Source of the DNA: Ceratothoa steindachneri
Lineage: Eukaryota > Arthropoda > Malacostraca > Isopoda > Cymothoidae
Reading direction: 5' to 3'
Assembly: GCA_963969495.1 (NCBI GenBank)
Contig: OZ018327.1
Coordinates: forward strand, 34,211,175 to 34,275,174
Length of the DNA: 64,000 bases
Part shown: positions 12,350-22,899 of the stretch, in pieces
Numbering within the stretch: the stretch's first letter is position 1
Layout: each line of letters starts with the position of its first letter
Notes under the pieces: generated by a model
Told to the model about the DNA's origin: nothing
What the model saw: only the letters and a program-made list of their open reading frames with translations
Database searches by the model: none
Program-made: the position numbers and the translations under genes

Positions 12350-13340
12350 TGGTGTGTCCTTCCTTGATCACATTTTAACTACTGCCCATCACAGCCTATT
12401 TTCAGGCCATTTTAGCCACACGAAGACCACCCAGAAGATCTTATAATAGTTTTATTGGCCAGGCGCCCATGAAGAAATCCTTCGCTACTGCAGGTCTTGC
12501 AACCTCTGTCAAAAGAATGCCGTCAAAGACGAATTAAGCCCGCACCATTGCAGAGAGGACCTCTAAACTCAGAGGCGTGTTCTCGTTTCGCAATTGATCT
12601 CATCAGTCAGATGCACCCTCCGTCGAGTGAAGATCATAGTCACGTGCTAACTTTAGTGGATTTTGCCGCCCGATTCCCCGAGGCCGTGCCATTGAAAAAT
12701 ATAAACAGTATCTCCTGCGCGGAAGCACTAATCTCCATCTTCTCCGCGTTGGATTACCCAACTAAATTCTGTCTGACCGTGGCTACCAATTCACGTCGCA
12801 ACTGATGGAGTACGTTGGCAAGCTCCTGAAGATTAACCTCTTTTTACCACCTCTTTTCCTCCAGCTGGTAACGGGATGTGTGAGAGGCTCAATGGCTCCC
12901 TCAAATCCATCCTCAAAAAACTGTGCGCCCGAACAACCCAGAGAATGGTACCGTTTCTTGTCTGTAGCCCTTTTCGCATACCACGAAATTCCCCATTGCA
13001 CCTTAGGTTTTGGCCCATTTGAGCTTCTGTATGGACGCAATATTAGAGCGTCCCTCAGCATTCTAAAGAAGCTCTTCTCCAATTCAAAATTAGACGAGGA
13101 GATTCAATCCTTCTACGCTTACCTCTTAGACCTGAGGCAGAGGTTAGTAAAGTGCGCAGAAATCGTGCATCAGAACGCCGAGACAAACATGGGCAAGTAT
13201 AAAACTTACTGTGACTGTAATTCGCAAGAACCTAGATTTAAACCCTGTGAAAATGTCCTTTACTTATTCCCACGGAGAACAACAAACATTTGAGCCAATG
13301 GAAGGGCCCCTTCCAAGAGATCGAGAGAAGCGGCCCCGTC
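12350..13340 (+). pseudogene. Integrase of the Gmr1-like element
   Basis: The zinc-binding HHCC region is visible as HHSLFSGHFSH (about 12,388-12,420) and CRSCNLCQK (about 12,489-12,515). The catalytic core follows: FAIDLISQMHPP with the first Asp region near 12,590-12,610; SDRGYQFTSQLM with the second Asp near 12,775, in another frame; and GMCERLNGSLKSIL with the Glu near 12,875. LGFGPFELLYGR marks the core end. A GPF-type module (WKGPFQEIERSGPV) lies at about 13,296-13,337. Catalytic residues survive, but at least two frameshifts break the ORF. It would insert element cDNA into chromosomes. Confidence 0.78.
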
Positions 13341-13344
13341 GACG

Positions 13345-14240
13345 CACTTGGGCCAATCAACTTGTGTCCCTGGAGGAGAATCCGCCTTGGAGTCAGCTGC
13401 CTTCTTGACCCCTTGGGCGTGGTACAAGTCGCCTGCGTTGTTAAAGACGTGAAATATCCTCTTCACGTCTTGACAGATACCCCTGATTCCCCACCGACCG
13501 AGTTGAGCATAAACCCTCATGTTCCGATTCCTCTACTCACCCAATTCAACGACGTAATCTCAGATACACCTGGTTGTGCTACCCAGTTCGAGCACAATAT
13601 TTGGCTCACCAGCCAGGAACCTGTCCGTTTGAAGCCGAACCCCCCCCCCCCTCTCCCGATTCACTTAAGAAAAGCGTTCAATGAGGAGGTAGACAAGCTA
13701 TTGAAGATGGGTATTATATAGCCCTCGGAGTCGGAGTATTGTTCTCCAGTAGTTATGGTGAAGGAGGCAGACAATTCTTACCGGATGTGAATCGAATTCC
13801 GGAAGTTAAACACCGTTATCGCGTTCAACGCCAAACCGATTCCCTTCATCGAACAGAATTTGCACATGTTTGAAAAAGCCAAATTCATTACCGAATTAGA
13901 TCTGTGCAAGGCCTATTACCAGATTCCATTGAGGAAAGAGGTAAAGAGGTACACCGCCTTTACCACCGAGAAGGGTTTGATGCAATTCAGGCGAATCCCT
14001 TTCGGGTTGGCGACAGCATGTAGAAATTATGACCGAAGGATGAGGCGAATATTGGATGGATTGCCCGACGCCACCTTCTACTTCGACAACATTTACGTGG
14101 TGACCCAGGAATTGGGACTATCATCTGGCTGCCCTTCGTACCCTGCTGTGCCAACTCTGGGAACACCACCTCACGATTGGCCTAAACAAGTGCCACTTCG
14201 CCTTTGGCACTATTGACTATTTGGGTTTCCCATAGGTAAC
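13345..14240 (+). pseudogene. Reverse transcriptase of the Gmr1-like element
   Basis: After a linker (HVLTDTPDSPP, VISDTPGCATQFEHNIWL) the RT fingers begin with FNEEVDKLLKMGII. A TAG stop at about 13,719 follows, then PSESEYCSPVVMVKEADNSY. The open frame at 13,860-14,216 carries KFITELDLCKAYYQIPL (the first catalytic Asp), MQFRRIPFGLATA and FYFDNIYVV, the YxDD-equivalent, here YFDN. At least one stop and one frameshift interrupt it. It is a Ty3/gypsy-type RT by motif. Confidence 0.8.
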
Positions 14241-14905
14241 GACTCCTTGGCTCCCCAAGCTGACAAAATCAAAGCAATTGTCGAAATGCCACTGTCTACA
14301 ACAAAGAGGCAGTTGAGCTCCTTCATAGGGCCCGCCTCCTTCTACTGATGTTTTATTAGAAAATTCCCTCAATCGCCGCGCCCTTGTGAGATCTCCTCAT
14401 GAAGAAGGCCCCCGAGTGCCTCGTCTGGATACCCCGTTCGATCGCTAGCTTTGACCAGCTTAAAGAGGAGTTAGCTTCAGCACCGATCCTTAGCTTACCC
14501 ATCCCTTAAACCTTTTGGCATACAGACTGACGTGAGTAACGATGCCATAGGTTGTGTTGTCGTCCAGTATGGTGACCATGGCGAAAGTTTCCCCATCGCG
14601 TTTGCGAGCCGTAAACTCCTTACCTGCGAGAAAAACTATGCAAAAATCGAGCAAGAAGCTCTTACTATCGTTTGGAGCATCCACAAGTTCAAAGTGTTTC
14701 TCTTAGGTAAAGAATTCATTATCGAGACTGACTATAAGCCCCTCTCTTACCTAAGGAACATTAAGAACAATATTGGTCACCTCATGAGGTGGAGTGTCTC
14801 TCTCTTCAAGAATTCCAATTTAAAATTGTATATATAAAGGGGTCCGGAAATTGCCTGGCGGATAACTTAAGCAGAAATCATCTGGATATGTCTCCTGAGT
14901 AATTT
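14241..14905 (+). pseudogene. RNase H of the Gmr1-like element
   Basis: Frameshifted RT thumb/connection sequence leads into an RNase H domain. TDVSNDAIGCVVVQYGD holds the first Asp (about 14,525), NYAKIEQEALTIVWSIHKFK the Glu, and FIIETDYKPLSYL the second Asp. A shifted frame then gives SGNCLADNLSRNHL with the last Asp, ending at a TAA near 14,900. The order after RT matches all Ty3/gypsy elements. Nothing codes for an integrase downstream, which supports the unusual domain order. Confidence 0.78.
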
Positions 14906-15740
14906 CCCATTAATTGTAACGTTAAATGGATCACCTTTGTATATATTCCTGAACAATTTTTGTAGTTTTGTGTAATACCTTATAAGAATATCTGTCATTA
15001 TTTTTTTATTATTGTGTATATATTTTTGATGAGTTACCCTATTCGTATGTACCTTTTTGGTATTGTGGGATCTTTATTTTCTTTTTTTTTGAATATCCTT
15101 ATATATAAGCCTCTGGTTAACGAGACTATGTTGACCCCAGATATTGATAACTATTATGTCTGTCCTATTGTATTATTAATGCTATTTATTTTTTCTTGGT
15201 GTGTGCGGTAATGGGAATACCGAGCGTTTCCCAAGTCCCCTTTATTTGACTTATTTTTGTGCCGAGTACCCGGTACCATCCCTTTTGTAATTGTGTCTCT
15301 ATGGGAAACTTAGCCGTGTAATTACCCTATATTACCCTGGTCACTTCCTTTGGAAGCTCCATCTTGGAAGGGAAGGAGATGTCAGAGAGAGAAGGTTTAC
15401 CCCCTAAAACCCAACGCATACCTGTGGCGCCTGAGAAGATACACCTGCACGGCCAGACAGCCCCAGGAGCACCGCGTAATCCGTTTGGGTTCCATTCCTC
15501 GCCGTCGCACCGTCTGATCGGTGCCAGAACTAAGGCGCCAAGGACCTTTGCGCAAAGTTGTGAGGCCGCGGACACTATGCCCCTTCCTTCGCGCGCCAAG
15601 TCTAATTAGAGCCCCGTCCCCATATGGGGGCCCCGGCGACCCGCTTCCACCGAGGCAGTGTAAATACCTCGAGAAAAGCTTTGAGAAAGCAGTACCATAG
15701 AGGCCTGTCTTGGATAACAGCCACGTACAATCTCGTACTC
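14906..15740. other. Noncoding sequence after pol, probable 3' LTR region
   Basis: No coding domain follows the RNase H stop. The segment is T-rich at first and becomes GC-richer after about 15,220. A 3' LTR would be expected here, but I found no upstream copy to define its limits. A frame at 15,364-15,609 has no recognisable domain. Confidence 0.3.
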
Positions 15741-15742
15741 CC

Positions 15743-16077
15743 TGTTTCCCTGCCCTACCATAGCTAACACCGCCCCCTGCCAGTCTAGAGTTCACTGATT
15801 CCCTGCCAGACTCTAGCTCTTTTCTTCCCCTGCGAGACAATAGCTCACTCTTTCTGCCATACCATAGTTCAAACCTCTTCCTATCAGACCATATCTCATT
15901 CCTTCTCCTGCCAAAACATAGCTCACTCCTATTCCTACTAGAACATAGCTCACTCCTTTCCCTACCAAACCATATCAACCTCATGCCCTGCCATTCCTTC
16001 ACCTGTATACCATACCTAATTCCTTCCCCTGCCAAACCATAGTTCACTCCTTTCCCTGCCATGTCATAGTTCATTTC
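15743..16077. repeat. Minisatellite, about 27-30 bp unit
   Basis: About a dozen diverged copies of a unit like CCTGCCAAACCATAGCTCA plus CTCCTTTC. The unit is close to 27 bases in the best stretch, so the minus strand stays open and would give a repeated nine-residue motif (SELCSSRNR, SELCFGRRR, NEIWSDRKR). I regard the open frame as a by-product of the period. Confidence 0.8.
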
Positions 16078-16094
16078 TAGAAGTGAGGTTCGTA

Positions 16095-16335
16095 ACCTAG
16101 AACTCTTCAGAAGTCTCCAGATTGGCGCTATTAAAATATCTCAAGATTTCAGATAGGCACGATAGAAATAATATGATTAGAAGTCGCTAGATAGGTCCTA
16201 TTAAAAATCTCGTTAGGAAATCGCCAAATGGGTGTTATTAAAAATCTCACTAAGAAGTCACTAGATGGGCCCTATTTAAAATATTGTTAAGATTTCGCCA
16301 GATGGTCACTATTAAAAAATCTCGTCAGGAAATAC
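16095..16335. repeat. Minisatellite, about 38 bp unit
   Basis: Roughly six diverged copies of a unit resembling AAGTCGCTAGATGGG plus CCTATTAAAAATCTCGTTAG, with spacing of about 36-40 bases. It begins less than 20 bases after the previous minisatellite but shares no unit with it. Confidence 0.75.
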
Positions 16336-16479
16336 TCATATCTCTTCTTTATAAAACGGTCATACATTTATTCTAGAGCCATGACACCATCATAGGGCTT
16401 ACGCTTCTCATCCACTGATATTTCCTCACCTTCCTCCAAGAAAAGACTTGAGCGTCTCAGCTCCAACCCGCTCGAATTT

Positions 16480-17150
16480 ACTTGAATTCACTTCATGCAT
16501 TCACCTTTATCCCATTTGTCATCATACAGCGTAACTATCTCGGCATTCTTCCACAGTTCAGGTATTGCTTTGCTTTCAGAAGCCTGAAAACAGAGCAACT
16601 AGATCCAATCCATTACAGATTTACCTCATTCACCATCTCTTTCACTAGACCATCCATTTAGCGGCCTTCCCATTGTTCATACCTTCTGTATATTTAGCGG
16701 TTTCTACATTTTCTTACATACATGGTTTGCACTCGCAAATCCACTCACACACAGCAACCCTAGAAATCACACCGTTGCGTGGTTACCTCCAGTTTCCATT
16801 GTAGGAAACCCTGAAAAAAGAAAGACAACTTGCTAAAAGTCATCTATTTACTCTGCTGTTAAGTCGCCACGAACAACGGATGTTCACGGAGCAACTATGC
16901 TTGTACCTAAATTTATGTTTCTAATCTCTTACACATTTAGGCGTCATGTTTTTCAACTACATCTTTGCAACAACGTGCGAGGTTTGTAAGCTTGGATTAC
17001 GACATTTACAAAGCTTCACCTGGCTTAGGGTATATACCTAAGATGAGCGAGACGGCCGAATCCAGTTTGAGCTCGGTTCATTCCCGTCCGTTGTTGCCGT
17101 CTTGCTCGAATGAGGCTCCAGAGATGTGTTTATCGATGAAGATATCTTCT
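16480..17150 (-). mobile_element. LINE 3' end, second copy
   Basis: The reverse complement of this stretch matches 2570-3120 over nearly its whole length with scattered mismatches. Shared blocks include the CTGGAGCCTCATT and GGGAATGAACC region near 17,080-17,125 and the CATGACGCCTAAATG block near 16,935-16,950. It is the 3' end of the same LINE family in opposite orientation. No catalytic domain is present. Confidence 0.7.
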
Positions 17151-17630
17151 GCCGTCTTCTTAAGAAATATTCAGGGGGTGGACGATATAATGGAAACACC
17201 ATGTTAAATACAAATGTTATTATTGGTCCTCCTTTGACATCAGTAACTGCTTCATTACGTTAAAGAATAGAATAATTAAAGGTTTTGGACAGTGGCTATG
17301 GGAATTTTAATTTATTCTTGAATCAGAATTTGTTCCGAGATTTCAGAGATGATGGCGTGAGAAAGCGGTTCACGACCTACTGCTCCCAAACACATAAGTG
17401 ATGGTCAATTATGTTAGAATCTCGCGATTGCGGTGGTCCCTCTATGTGGTCTATACGACTGTTGTATTTCTCGTGCCATTTTTTTCCACAATTTTAGCTG
17501 TGAATTGACGCTGACGCATTATCACCCGGCAAGATGGCGGGACCATTGGGAAACCGTGTTTGTACCGTTGGGTGAATATAGCCTCCTAAAATTGACGAAT
17601 ACCCTTTAGTATTATTCCTACCATTCAGTT
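17150..17630. other. No recognised gene
   Basis: Nothing supportable on either strand. The Tc1-like relic starts immediately to the right. Confidence 0.35.
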
Positions 17631-17639
17631 TTATCACAA

Positions 17640-18060
17640 AACTAAAAAGAAACGCCTAAACCAACACTGAACCGACAGGAAATCAGGATCAAGTGTGAAG
17701 GATGATTCGTCAAAGAAGATGCCATTCTTCCTCTGGCCATTGCCCAGACGTACTAGGGTCATTGCAGCCTTCAAGGCGTCTTTTAACATTGATGGGGGTA
17801 AGAAAATGTATGGCAATGGTACCCTTTGCATGGTTTTCAGGTTTATTGAATTCTCGATGGAGTGTTTTGGTTGATAGTGGGTTGGGAAGATGTTGCTTCA
17901 ATTCTTCAGTGACTCTAATAGTTGAGGTTATGTGATATATCGACACAATGGTTTTAATGCTCTACGGTCTCTGTCACTGGTTTCTCATACCAGAATAATT
18001 CTTTCCTTTTTTTCTTGCTATACCAGCGCGACTTTAGACATAGTTCCTTTCTAAACGTTA
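17640..18060 (-). pseudogene. Tc1-like transposase fragment
   Basis: Read on the minus strand, the relic starts with a frameshifted TVTETVEH piece and continues STIRVTEELKQHLPNPLSTK, then LTPINVKRRLEGCND, then FFDESSFTL. This is the helix-turn-helix end and the first catalytic Asp region (the DES motif, about 17,700-17,720) of Tc1-family transposases, which cut and paste DNA at TA sites. Later catalytic residues are absent and frameshifts separate the segments. No terminal inverted repeats were found. Confidence 0.7.
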
Positions 18061-18430
18061 AACAACTTCCCCCGAAATAGTACGGACCGCTCAACTCAAA
18101 AGACGGAAGCTTCATGCTGTTCAACGCTCAAGAAGAGAAAATCACCCATAAATCACACTGTCTAACTGAACTGCGGCTCACACGATTAATTTGCATATTG
18201 GCAAAGGTTGTTTGCACTTTTGGATTGCAAGCAAATTGGTCAGGCGTCCATGTAAAACACTATACAACAACATAGAAATAGGGTGACAATGTTACAAAAA
18301 ATCTAACATTCTTAAGTGGCTACTTTTTCGCGTGAATTCACGAAAGTCCCCCACCCCCCTCACTTCCCAATTAATGGAAAAAGATATGATACTGATTTTT
18401 TAGGATTGATATTTTTCGCAAAGATGTACG

Positions 18431-19024
18431 ATGCAAGTTTCTTCATTGACTGTCTGTAGCCGACGTCCTTCACCCACACTTGGAGATCTCTTGTTGCATC
18501 GCTATTCAGAGTACATTTTCAATACCCATTTACAGTTTGACCTTCCTCCTGTCTGTCATACTACTATTTTCAAATCTCTTCTGAGACAATACATTCTTCT
18601 AACACAACTTCAGCGACGCATCTTCTACCCATACATCTCTGATTCCGATATCACCAGCATTTTCATTAAAAAAAAAACAGACACCCTTTCTGCCATACAG
18701 ATTTATCGTTGCATTCACTACTTTGCCATATCTACAGTAATCAGTCTGGGTGTCGGCCCACTGCAATTTTTCATCGTCAGTCTGTATTCTACCACTGCTG
18801 ATCTTGCGCGATACTTTATTCCACGCTTATCCGACACCCACTTAAGTGCCCCGTGGCTTTATAATTACTTTCGTAACATAAAACTAATTTGCATACTGCA
18901 ATCTTACACACCCATGTTAATCTCTAATGTTCATCTATCTTATCATTCTTTCGTAGAAATATTAAAGGAAAATATCTTATTATTTACTTCTGTATTATTG
19001 AATAGCAATTGTATGATTCTATAA
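18431..19024 (+). CDS. 197-codon open frame, function unknown
   Basis: This is one of the longer uninterrupted ATG frames in the window. I do not recognise it. It is rich in Leu, Ile, Tyr and Ser, with hydrophobic patches but no clear signal peptide or motif. It sits between a Tc1 relic and a gypsy protease relic on the same strand, where a gypsy gag would be expected, but I see no CCHC knuckle or gag-like block. Composition is like the AT-rich background. A chance open frame is the likeliest explanation. Confidence 0.15.
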   Translation: MQVSSLTVCSRRPSPTLGDLLLHRYSEYIFNTHLQFDLPPVCHTTIFKSLLRQYILLTQLQRRIFYPYISDSDITSIFIKKKTDTLSAIQIYRCIHYFAISTVISLGVGPLQFFIVSLYSTTADLARYFIPRLSDTHLSAPWLYNYFRNIKLICILQSYTPMLISNVHLSYHSFVEILKENILLFTSVLLNSNCMIL

Positions 19025-19099
19025 CGGTATAAGGTTTTGTAACCTAAATTAATATAAATGGCACTTCCACTTTACTCACTGTTGCTGCAATGTTAAATA

Positions 19100-20060
19100 A
19101 TACTAAAAATGAATTTTAAATTGATACCGGTGCAAGTGTATGCATAATTCTATCATATTTTGTGTATTTTTGTCAAATGCAGCTCTCAAATGTTAATGGA
19201 GGAAGAATACAATACAAGGTTAAGTGCATTTAGATATACTAGTATTTATCCCGAGTTTTCCCCGTCACTCAGATGGATGTTTGTAGCCAAATTTCTGCGC
19301 ATTTTGATCTTTTCGTGAATTGTACTCGTCGTATCCTCATTGGCAATCAGACTAGGCTTGTATCCAAAGTGAAGCAATCCAGTGCCCCTTTGGTATCATT
19401 ATTTATTAATGACTTCACGCATTGTTTAACCAATTGCAGGGCAGTTATGCGTAAATACAAATCTATATATATAAGCCCAGGTTTGTAGATGCAAGTTCTC
19501 CCCCACCTACCTCTGTTGTGCATACAATCGAGACTGGTATCGCTCCACCAACTTTCAGCCGTCCAAGGTCACTTTTAAAAGAGAAGTTACATGTTGCCAA
19601 AGCAACAATTGAAACTGTATTGAAAAAAAGTGTGGTGTGTCCATTAAAGTCAATATGGGCTTCACCCATTCATATGGTGCAAAAGAAGACCCCAGGCGAG
19701 TATAGAGTTGTTGATTTTCGCTCCCTGAACGCAATAACAAAACCGGACCGTTATCATCTGCCAATAATTCAGAGCATGGTTAATCATCTGCATCGTAAAG
19801 GTGTTTTCTCGTGACTAGATTTGGTCGGAGCGTATAACCAGATTCCAATGAATCAAGTGGATATAGAAAATAATCTGTTGTGTCAATTCCATTGAGTTCT
19901 GGGAATTCTTGAGATTGCTGTTTGGTGTTAAAAATACAATTTATTTCGTCGCTTGGAATTCGTTTATCTCTATATTTCCCATATTCTAATTTTCTCAGAT
20001 AACATTAATGATCACATAAAACATCTAGACACAGTGTACAAATACTGATGGAAAATAATT
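19100..20060 (+). pseudogene. Ty3/gypsy fragment: protease and RT N-terminus
   Basis: A retropepsin active site (IDTGASVCII) is readable near 19,117-19,150. LFVNCTRRILIGNQTRLVSK, equivalent to the protease-RT linker of the gypsy element at 57.8-61.9 kb (LIVDCAQNKLLDRNTRL there), follows at about 19,306-19,370. The RT begins at about 19,518: IETGIAPPTFSRPRSL, SIWASPIHMVQKK, YRVVDFRSLNAITKPDRYHL. After a TGA comes LDLVGAYNQIPMN, then a frameshifted EFVYLYISHILIFSDNIND, where the catalytic Asp-Asp is lost. It belongs to the same lineage as the minus-strand element but is older or more damaged. Confidence 0.82.
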
Positions 20061-20424
20061 TGCGAATTCAATGGAGTTCATGAAAGAAGCAATTGATTTT
20101 AGACCACCATGTTTCAGCTGCAGGAGAGACACGTAAGAATGCCGAAAAGCACGAATATTATTCGGTAAGAAAACTTTAGGTATGCACGCCAAGTCTCGAC
20201 AGGTTCTGCTAGGGAAGATTTAAGAGTCACTTTACCTTTGATCCGAAGTAAAAACCTGAAGATGGTTATTTTAAGCTGTTTCGCGACGGAGCTGTACCCG
20301 TTTATTTCAATGGGCGAATCATAGCCCGTTGCGATGGAAAAACGTGGGTAGCAGGATGCAAGAAAATTGTTCAGGTCAAATTATATTATCGAGGACCAAT
20401 TCAGGACCATTTATCCATAAGAAA

Positions 20425-20940
20425 TTGGTAAATTGCTCGGTGGATTGACTTCTGTTTAATGGGTCGCATGGATTTTATTTGGATATGACGTGTCTCCATG
20501 TGTGCTCCTGCAATAAATTTCTTATTTCATCTATCTTGTCCTGAATAGAAGGCTCGTATGTATTATATCAGACACGAGCCAGTGAAGAACTATTTGGCTA
20601 TCCGTCCATATATTAACACTATCTTTAATACACTTATCAAGAGCAAATGACAATTGATTCACTATTCTAGCTGAAAATAAGGCAGAGGTTAGTTCTAATT
20701 TAGGACAGGTATAGATTTCCCGACTATCTTCGGTTTTGCCATAACATGATATACATTTTTTTCTAAATACAGAAAACTCTATTGCACCTTAAGCCTTAGT
20801 GCTATTTCACAGAAGCAATGGAGTTCAACATTGTTAAACAGTAATGTTTGCAGGGAAAATGTAATCTCTAAACCTAGTTTTCAGTGTGGAGCCAATTTAT
20901 CACGTTCCATTTGGGACTCAGAGAGACCAGAGACTCATCC
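20425..20940 (-). pseudogene. BEL/Pao RNase H relic
   Basis: WDESLVSLSPKWN continues directly from the block across the inserted repeat. NNVELHCFCE (usual FCDAS), AKPKIVGK, SALFSARIVNQLSFALDKCI, VNIWTDSQIVLHWL and TWRHVISK*NPCDP then follow across frameshifts. These are the ordered RNase H blocks of Pao elements, including the TDSQIVLHWL segment. Confidence 0.75.
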
Positions 20941-20946
20941 CAATCA

Positions 20947-21318
20947 CTATGTCGGTCGGTCGGGCCCCCCTTTGCTTTTTGTTTTTGTTTTTGTAATAAC
21001 ATTGTAAATATTTAGCCGATTCTAACTAAATTTGAAACCCTTATGTTGTTTTACATTCTCTTTCGAATGATTTAATTGTCAAGGTCCTCTTAAGTTTAGC
21101 CCGGGAATTATTTTGTTTTGGTAATAACATTATAACTATTCGGCTGATTCAAACGAAATTTGAAACCCTTATGTTGTTTTACATTCTCTTTCGAATGATA
21201 TAATTATCAAGGTCCTACCAAGGTTACTCTAGGAGTTTTTGAAAGTTTTGAAGGTCATAAGCTCATAAATCAGAATAAAGTGAGAGCAGGCGATTTTGGT
21301 CAGCAGATCTTATTTTTT
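20947..21318 (+). mobile_element. Helentron/HINE-like element with 128-bp monomers, copy a
   Basis: It starts with CTATGTCGGTCGGTCGG, contains two tandem monomers of 128 bp (ATGTTGTTTT recurs at 21,043 and 21,171) and ends in GGTCAGCAGATCTTATTTTTT or close to it. A GTCG tetranucleotide tract at one end plus a tandem core is the organisation of Helentron-associated elements such as DINE and the molluscan pearl/CvA family. It lies inside the BEL/Pao ORF. Confidence 0.6.
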
Positions 21319-21662
21319 CCTATAGACTCCTCATTACCAACCTTATATCAATGGTAATTGAGAAGACGTACCCTAACGGATCATAGATAGAAGCCATGGC
21401 TGGTAAAAGCTCTTTTTTACTTTGGGCTGTAAATAGAATCTGCCGATTAGGAAAGTATAATTCATCATTTGCAGTGTCCCAGCCTAGACCAATTACCTTT
21501 AATGGTTCTGTGCCTAAATTACCTTATTTTCTGAAAAGTTCGTTACAGAGGTGGGAATTCAGATACCATTCCCTAAATTTAGGCTGGTTTCTTTTAATAC
21601 ACCTACAACCTCTTAATAGAGAGAAGGTGTACATGCTAGGTTATCCACATAAAGACCTTTAG
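21303..21662 (-). pseudogene. BEL/Pao RT active-site block and Pao-type region
   Basis: KGLYVDNLACTPSLY at the right edge holds the YxDD-equivalent (YVDN). GLGWDTANDELYFPN and ELLPAMASIYDPLGYVFSIT follow, the conserved region that links RT to RNase H in BEL/Pao elements. The piece is bounded on both sides by inverted copies of the 128-bp-monomer element, which split the coding sequence twice. Confidence 0.78.
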
Positions 21663-21898
21663 AAAACAAGATATGTTGACCAAAAGTCGCGTGTTCTCAC
21701 TTATTCTGAATTATGACCTTATGACCTTCAAAAATTTCAATAATCCTAGACTAACCTTGGTAGGACCTTGGCAATTATATCATTCGGAAAAAAATGTAAA
21801 TCAACATAAGGATTTCAAATTTCGTAAAAATCGGCCGAATAGTTACAATTTTATTACCAAAATAAATAAGCAAAATGGGGACCGACCGACCGACATAG
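21662..21898 (-). mobile_element. Helentron/HINE-like element, copy b (inverted)
   Basis: This is the reverse complement of the element at 20,947-21,318 but with a single monomer. It begins GAAAACAAGATATGTTGACC and ends CCGACCGACCGACATAG. Together the two copies form an inverted pair around a 343-bp piece of BEL/Pao RT. Both copies end at corresponding positions, so both termini appear to be real element ends. Confidence 0.65.
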
Positions 21899-21899
21899 T

Positions 21900-22860
21900 A
21901 AGATATAGAGTTACCCGCGACTAAAAATACCAGTATACTTAACCCCTTTTGTCTGCATTACCTTCATTACGGAAGCGTTCAGCCAAAATCGGCTGCTAGA
22001 GGAACCAGAAAAAAGTACTCTGTACCTAAGGGTGTCGAGAATAGAGGCTCCTCGTGGCCCATCGAAATCACGAGGTCAGGCTAGAGGTCAGTCCACGTGA
22101 GCGAGGACCGTAAGAACATTAGAATATTGAACTGCTTTCCGCGATAAGCGAGGGATTGTTATCTCAAACGCGCGCTTCTGTGGTAACCCAAAGTATTATC
22201 AAGAAACCCCCGTGGGAGTGTCTCCTATCCCTTAAGCGCCGTGTTGGTTCGTTGAGAGATTCCCTTACGCCCCTCTCCTCCCTTGGCGGAGGCTGTAACG
22301 GATCGTGCTGTTCCCTATATATTGTTGGTCCCAATAGGGCATCGACAGTATAGGCCTGCCTTTTTACAACGAAACACGTCATTCTCGACTGCGCTCCTTG
22401 TTCCCGACGAGCGGGAAGCTAGAACTGTACCGAAGGATCTGAGCCCCAGTTAATTGGCCCATCTTTGGTTTCGGTACATTTCGTTTGGCACGATTACACC
22501 CTCCAGTTAGTTTTATTACTAGAGGTTAAACTCCCCGTGGTTAAAGCCCCTTGAATAACCATCTGATCCCTCGTTTCATCTTTTAAAGCCTCGAACCCAA
22601 GATAGGCTGATACCAATAATCTGTGGCTATTCTGGCTAGTCCTCCCTGTGTGTGTTTGTACAGAGGCCCGTATCACCTCTCGCTCCCCCAACCCTCGTAG
22701 AGCTCACACTGAGTAGCGCTGATATCTTCGGTTCATGGATACATAGAGTATCTATTGCCATTATTTAATTTAATATATTAATTGTGTATAACTGTGTATA
22801 TATTAAAGTTTATTTTTGTTCCTACTTTTTCATATGCCTCATAGCCAGAGCCATCCTTAG
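21900..22860. other. Unclassified insertion within the BEL/Pao element, possible LTR
   Basis: This stretch is GC-richer than its surroundings and separates two BEL/Pao RT pieces. It contains a CCTATATATTG motif near 22,313 but no readable coding domain. Its length would fit a solo LTR. I could not find another copy or terminal repeats. Confidence 0.3.
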
Positions 22861-22899
22861 TTAATATCGGCCGACTGCACTCAATCTTTGGAATTTAAA

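Larger units (their letters stand above)
11700..14905 (+). mobile_element. Gmr1-like LTR retrotransposon, pol order PR-INT-RT-RH
   Basis: One degraded pol region can be followed in order across frameshifts: protease (from about 11,810), integrase (12,350-13,340), reverse transcriptase (about 13,520-14,240) and RNase H (to about 14,905). The domains are of Ty3/gypsy type, with HHCC zinc finger, GPF module and a QIP..FTTEKGL..F RT. The integrase, however, lies upstream of the RT as in Ty1/copia. That arrangement defines the Gmr1-like group known from deuterostomes and other invertebrates. The integrase end runs directly into the linker that precedes the RT, which argues against chance juxtaposition of two elements. 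No pair of LTRs could be confirmed. Confidence 0.8.

Noticed and set aside
15397..16074. 225-codon minus-strand frame with a repeated motif
   Set aside because: The open frame is explained by a minisatellite with a period close to 27 bases. No start context or homologous domain is present.
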